Notes under the pieces: generated by a model
Database searches by the model: none
What the model was told of the DNA's origin: nothing
The model's input: only the letters and a program-made list of their open reading frames with translations
Translations under genes and position numbers: made by a program
From: Candidatus Phycorickettsia trachydisci
GTDB lineage: Bacteria > Pseudomonadota > Alphaproteobacteria > Rickettsiales > Rickettsiaceae
Assembly (NCBI GenBank): GCA_945875085.1
Contig: CAMCJU010000033.1
Coordinates: 1-7,953, forward strand
Length of the DNA: 7,953 nucleotides
Reading direction: 5' to 3'
Part shown: positions 6,793 through 7,953 of the stretch, piece by piece
Numbering within the stretch: position 1 is the stretch's first letter
Layout of the letters: each line of letters begins with the position of its first letter

Positions 6793-7122
6793 ATGACTAG
6801 TTTTGAGGAGAGTCCTGTTAACAATACAGCTAGCATGGGTCATGGCGGCAATCTTTTCCCAGAGCCTGAGGCTACGCCAGATGTTAGTCAGTCTCTTAAT
6901 GACTTAATGAGCGGTTCAAATCACGCTAATGCTCTGCCATTGATATCATCATTGACGCAGATTTTTAGCACCTCACAGGCGCCTCCGTTGAGTGGCTTTG
7001 AATCTATGGGTCTTTTGAACATGATCCAAACAGAGGGCTCGTCACCTCTTGCTGCCTTGAGCAACCTGCGTTCGCCTATATCTATACCTGGTCTGACTAA
7101 AAGACCTGGCAGGGGGAGGTAA
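6793..7122 (+). CDS. Small hypothetical protein, low-complexity and probably disordered
   Basis: I do not recognise this 109-residue protein. It is rich in Ser, Pro, Asn, Gly and Leu, has no cysteine, no signal peptide, no membrane segment and no catalytic motif. The first half is acidic (FEESP, PEPEATPD); the middle has two short hydrophobic patches (ALPLISSLTQIF, and GLLNMIQ followed by PLAALSNL) that could be binding helices; the end is basic (TKRPGRGR). It starts 21 bases after ftsA with a poor SD and fills most of the space before recD2 on the same strand, which supports a real gene, as does the lack of stops in an AT-rich genome. Its role is unknown. A division-associated linker or short-lived adaptor is only a guess from position. 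It could also be a fast-evolving lineage-specific protein or a chance ORF. Confidence 0.5.
   Translation: MTSFEESPVNNTASMGHGGNLFPEPEATPDVSQSLNDLMSGSNHANALPLISSLTQIFSTSQAPPLSGFESMGLLNMIQTEGSSPLAALSNLRSPISIPGLTKRPGRGR
7111..7119 (+). promoter_or_regulatory. Strong Shine-Dalgarno (AGGGGGAGG) upstream of recD2
   Basis: This is the most SD-like sequence in the window, lying in the last codons of the preceding ORF. It is nine bases before ATG 7129, which opens only a three-codon ORF, and 24 bases before the recD2 ATG 7144, which is too far for direct use. It may therefore load ribosomes that reinitiate at recD2, or simply encode the Gly/Arg tail of the ORF. Confidence 0.45.
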
Positions 7123-7128
7123 TTTCTT

Positions 7129-7140
7129 ATGAGTTGCTAA
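7129..7140 (+). other. Three-codon ORF (Met-Ser-Cys-stop) in frame just before recD2
   Basis: ATG AGT TGC TAA ends three bases before the recD2 ATG at 7144 and is in the same reading frame. It has a strong SD at good spacing. It may be a reinitiation leader, or the remains of an earlier recD2 start interrupted by TAA. The evidence is positional only. Confidence 0.35.
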
Positions 7141-7143
7141 AAT

Positions 7144-7953
7144 ATGGATAGTAACAAAGCTCAAGAAGAGATAATTTGCTTGATAGATAGCGTATTATAT
7201 TACAATAATGAAAACGGCTATGGTGTATTGCGGGTTAAGATAGTTGGTCAAAACCAGCCAACTGTAGTAGTAGGCACAATGCCTGTCTTAAGTAGTGGTC
7301 ATCAGATAAGGGCTACTGGAAGTTGGGTTGTTGACAAAAGATTTGGCCGGCAATTCAAGTTAGAAGCGCTAGAGAGTATAATGCCACAAGAGATTGAGGG
7401 TATTAGAAGGTATTTGAGTTCAGGGCTGATAAATGGCATTGGGCCTGGTTACGCTGAGAGGATAGTATCATATTTTGGCACCTCCACTTTCGATATCATA
7501 GACAAAGAGCCTCATAGATTGCTAGAGGTTCACGGCATAGGCAGGGTGCGCGTTAGCAAAATTGAAAAAAGCTGGCAGGAGCAAAAGGTCATCAAAGACA
7601 TAATGCTATTTCTACAAGCTCATGGGATAGGCAGCTCTTTGGCGATCAGGATCTATAAAGCTTATGGAGGGCAGTCAATTGAAACGATAAAACAAAACCC
7701 TTATTGTCTTGCTAAAGATATTCAAGGCGTTGGCTTTTTAAAGGCAGATAGCATAGCATTATCTCTTGGCGTGGAGCCTGATTCAGCCTACCGTATAAAA
7801 GCTGCTATTGATTATATATTAAATCAAAATACGCAAAAAGGTAATTCAGTAGTTCCTCAAGATGCATTGATACAAGAAGTCCAGGAGTTGCTTGATATTC
7901 CAATTGAAGTAATTAGCCAAAATTTAGCGCAGGCCATTGCAGAAGACATGATT
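7144..7953 (+). CDS. recD2: RecD2-type 5'-3' DNA helicase (3'-truncated by window edge)
   Basis: N-terminal 270 residues of a RecD2 (RecD-like, SF1B) helicase, which unwinds DNA 5' to 3' in repair and replication-fork maintenance independently of RecBC. The frame has no stop to the window end. Visible elements: an N-terminal OB-like domain (about 10-75) with NENGYGVLRVK and WVVDKRFGRQF; then helix-hairpin-helix repeats SGLINGIGPGYAERI (93-107), LLEVHGIGRVRVSKI (126-140) and the HGIGSSLAIRI segment (160-170); then NPYCLAKDIQGVGFLKAD (185-202). These are characteristic of RecD2 and absent from RecBCD-type RecD. The Walker A and later helicase motifs lie beyond the right edge, so catalytic integrity cannot be judged. 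The start at 7144 gives a normal N-terminal length. It has no direct SD; see the leader ORF just upstream. Confidence 0.95.
   Translation, partial: MDSNKAQEEIICLIDSVLYYNNENGYGVLRVKIVGQNQPTVVVGTMPVLSSGHQIRATGSWVVDKRFGRQFKLEALESIMPQEIEGIRRYLSSGLINGIGPGYAERIVSYFGTSTFDIIDKEPHRLLEVHGIGRVRVSKIEKSWQEQKVIKDIMLFLQAHGIGSSLAIRIYKAYGGQSIETIKQNPYCLAKDIQGVGFLKADSIALSLGVEPDSAYRIKAAIDYILNQNTQKGNSVVPQDALIQEVQELLDIPIEVISQNLAQAIAEDMI

Noticed and set aside
6793..7122. The ORF after ftsA considered as a fragment of ftsZ or of another dcw-cluster gene
   Set aside because: It has no FtsZ GTPase motif (GGGTGTG) or tubulin-like sequence, and its low-complexity composition resembles no dcw protein.

Overview
The window is a compact, AT-rich stretch of bacterial chromosome. 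Every recognisable gene lies on the + strand, and most are separated by a few bases or overlap. The proteins look alphaproteobacterial: the Rieske protein has a twin-arginine leader and an alphaproteobacterial/mitochondrial-type sequence, cytochrome b is one unsplit subunit, and the lytic transglycosylase has the alphaproteobacterial helical domain. The AT bias, short spacers and a DhnA-type class I aldolase suggest a Rickettsiales- or Holosporales-like, possibly host-associated, organism. That placement is inference; no rRNA is present to confirm it.

Layout, left to right. (1) The 3' part of a soluble lytic murein transglycosylase (1-1165, open at the left edge). (2) A cytosolic Bcp/PrxQ peroxiredoxin (1128-1595) overlapping the end of slt. 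(3) A class I fructose-bisphosphate aldolase (1601-2530). (4) The cytochrome bc1 genes petA (2573-3109), petB (3112-4288) and petC (4805-5551), with a second, exported Bcp-like peroxiredoxin between petB and petC (4289-4801). (5) ftsA, whose ATG overlaps the petC stop (5548-6771). (6) A small unrecognised, probably disordered protein (6793-7122). (7) The 5' part of recD2 (7144-7953, running off the right edge). No gap reaches 300 bases: the longest are about 40 bases (2531-2572) and about 20 bases (6772-6792, 7123-7143). I see no tRNA, rRNA, CRISPR, insertion sequence or convincing terminator.

The whole block could be one long transcript. It mixes wall turnover (slt), peroxide defence (two Prx), glycolysis/gluconeogenesis (aldolase), respiration (bc1), division (ftsA) and DNA repair (recD2). 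The functional core is the bc1 complex, which passes electrons from ubiquinol through the Rieske cluster and cytochrome c1 to cytochrome c. The exported peroxiredoxin would act on the same side of the membrane as the Rieske head and c1.

The points most worth a second look are these. petB has no usable in-frame start for its conserved N-terminus; a well-placed ATG with an SD lies one base out of frame across a run of nine A. A peroxiredoxin sits inside the bc1 operon. A strong Shine-Dalgarno drives only a three-codon ORF in frame with, and just upstream of, recD2. FtsA has an altered nucleotide-binding loop. An orphan disordered ORF lies between ftsA and recD2.
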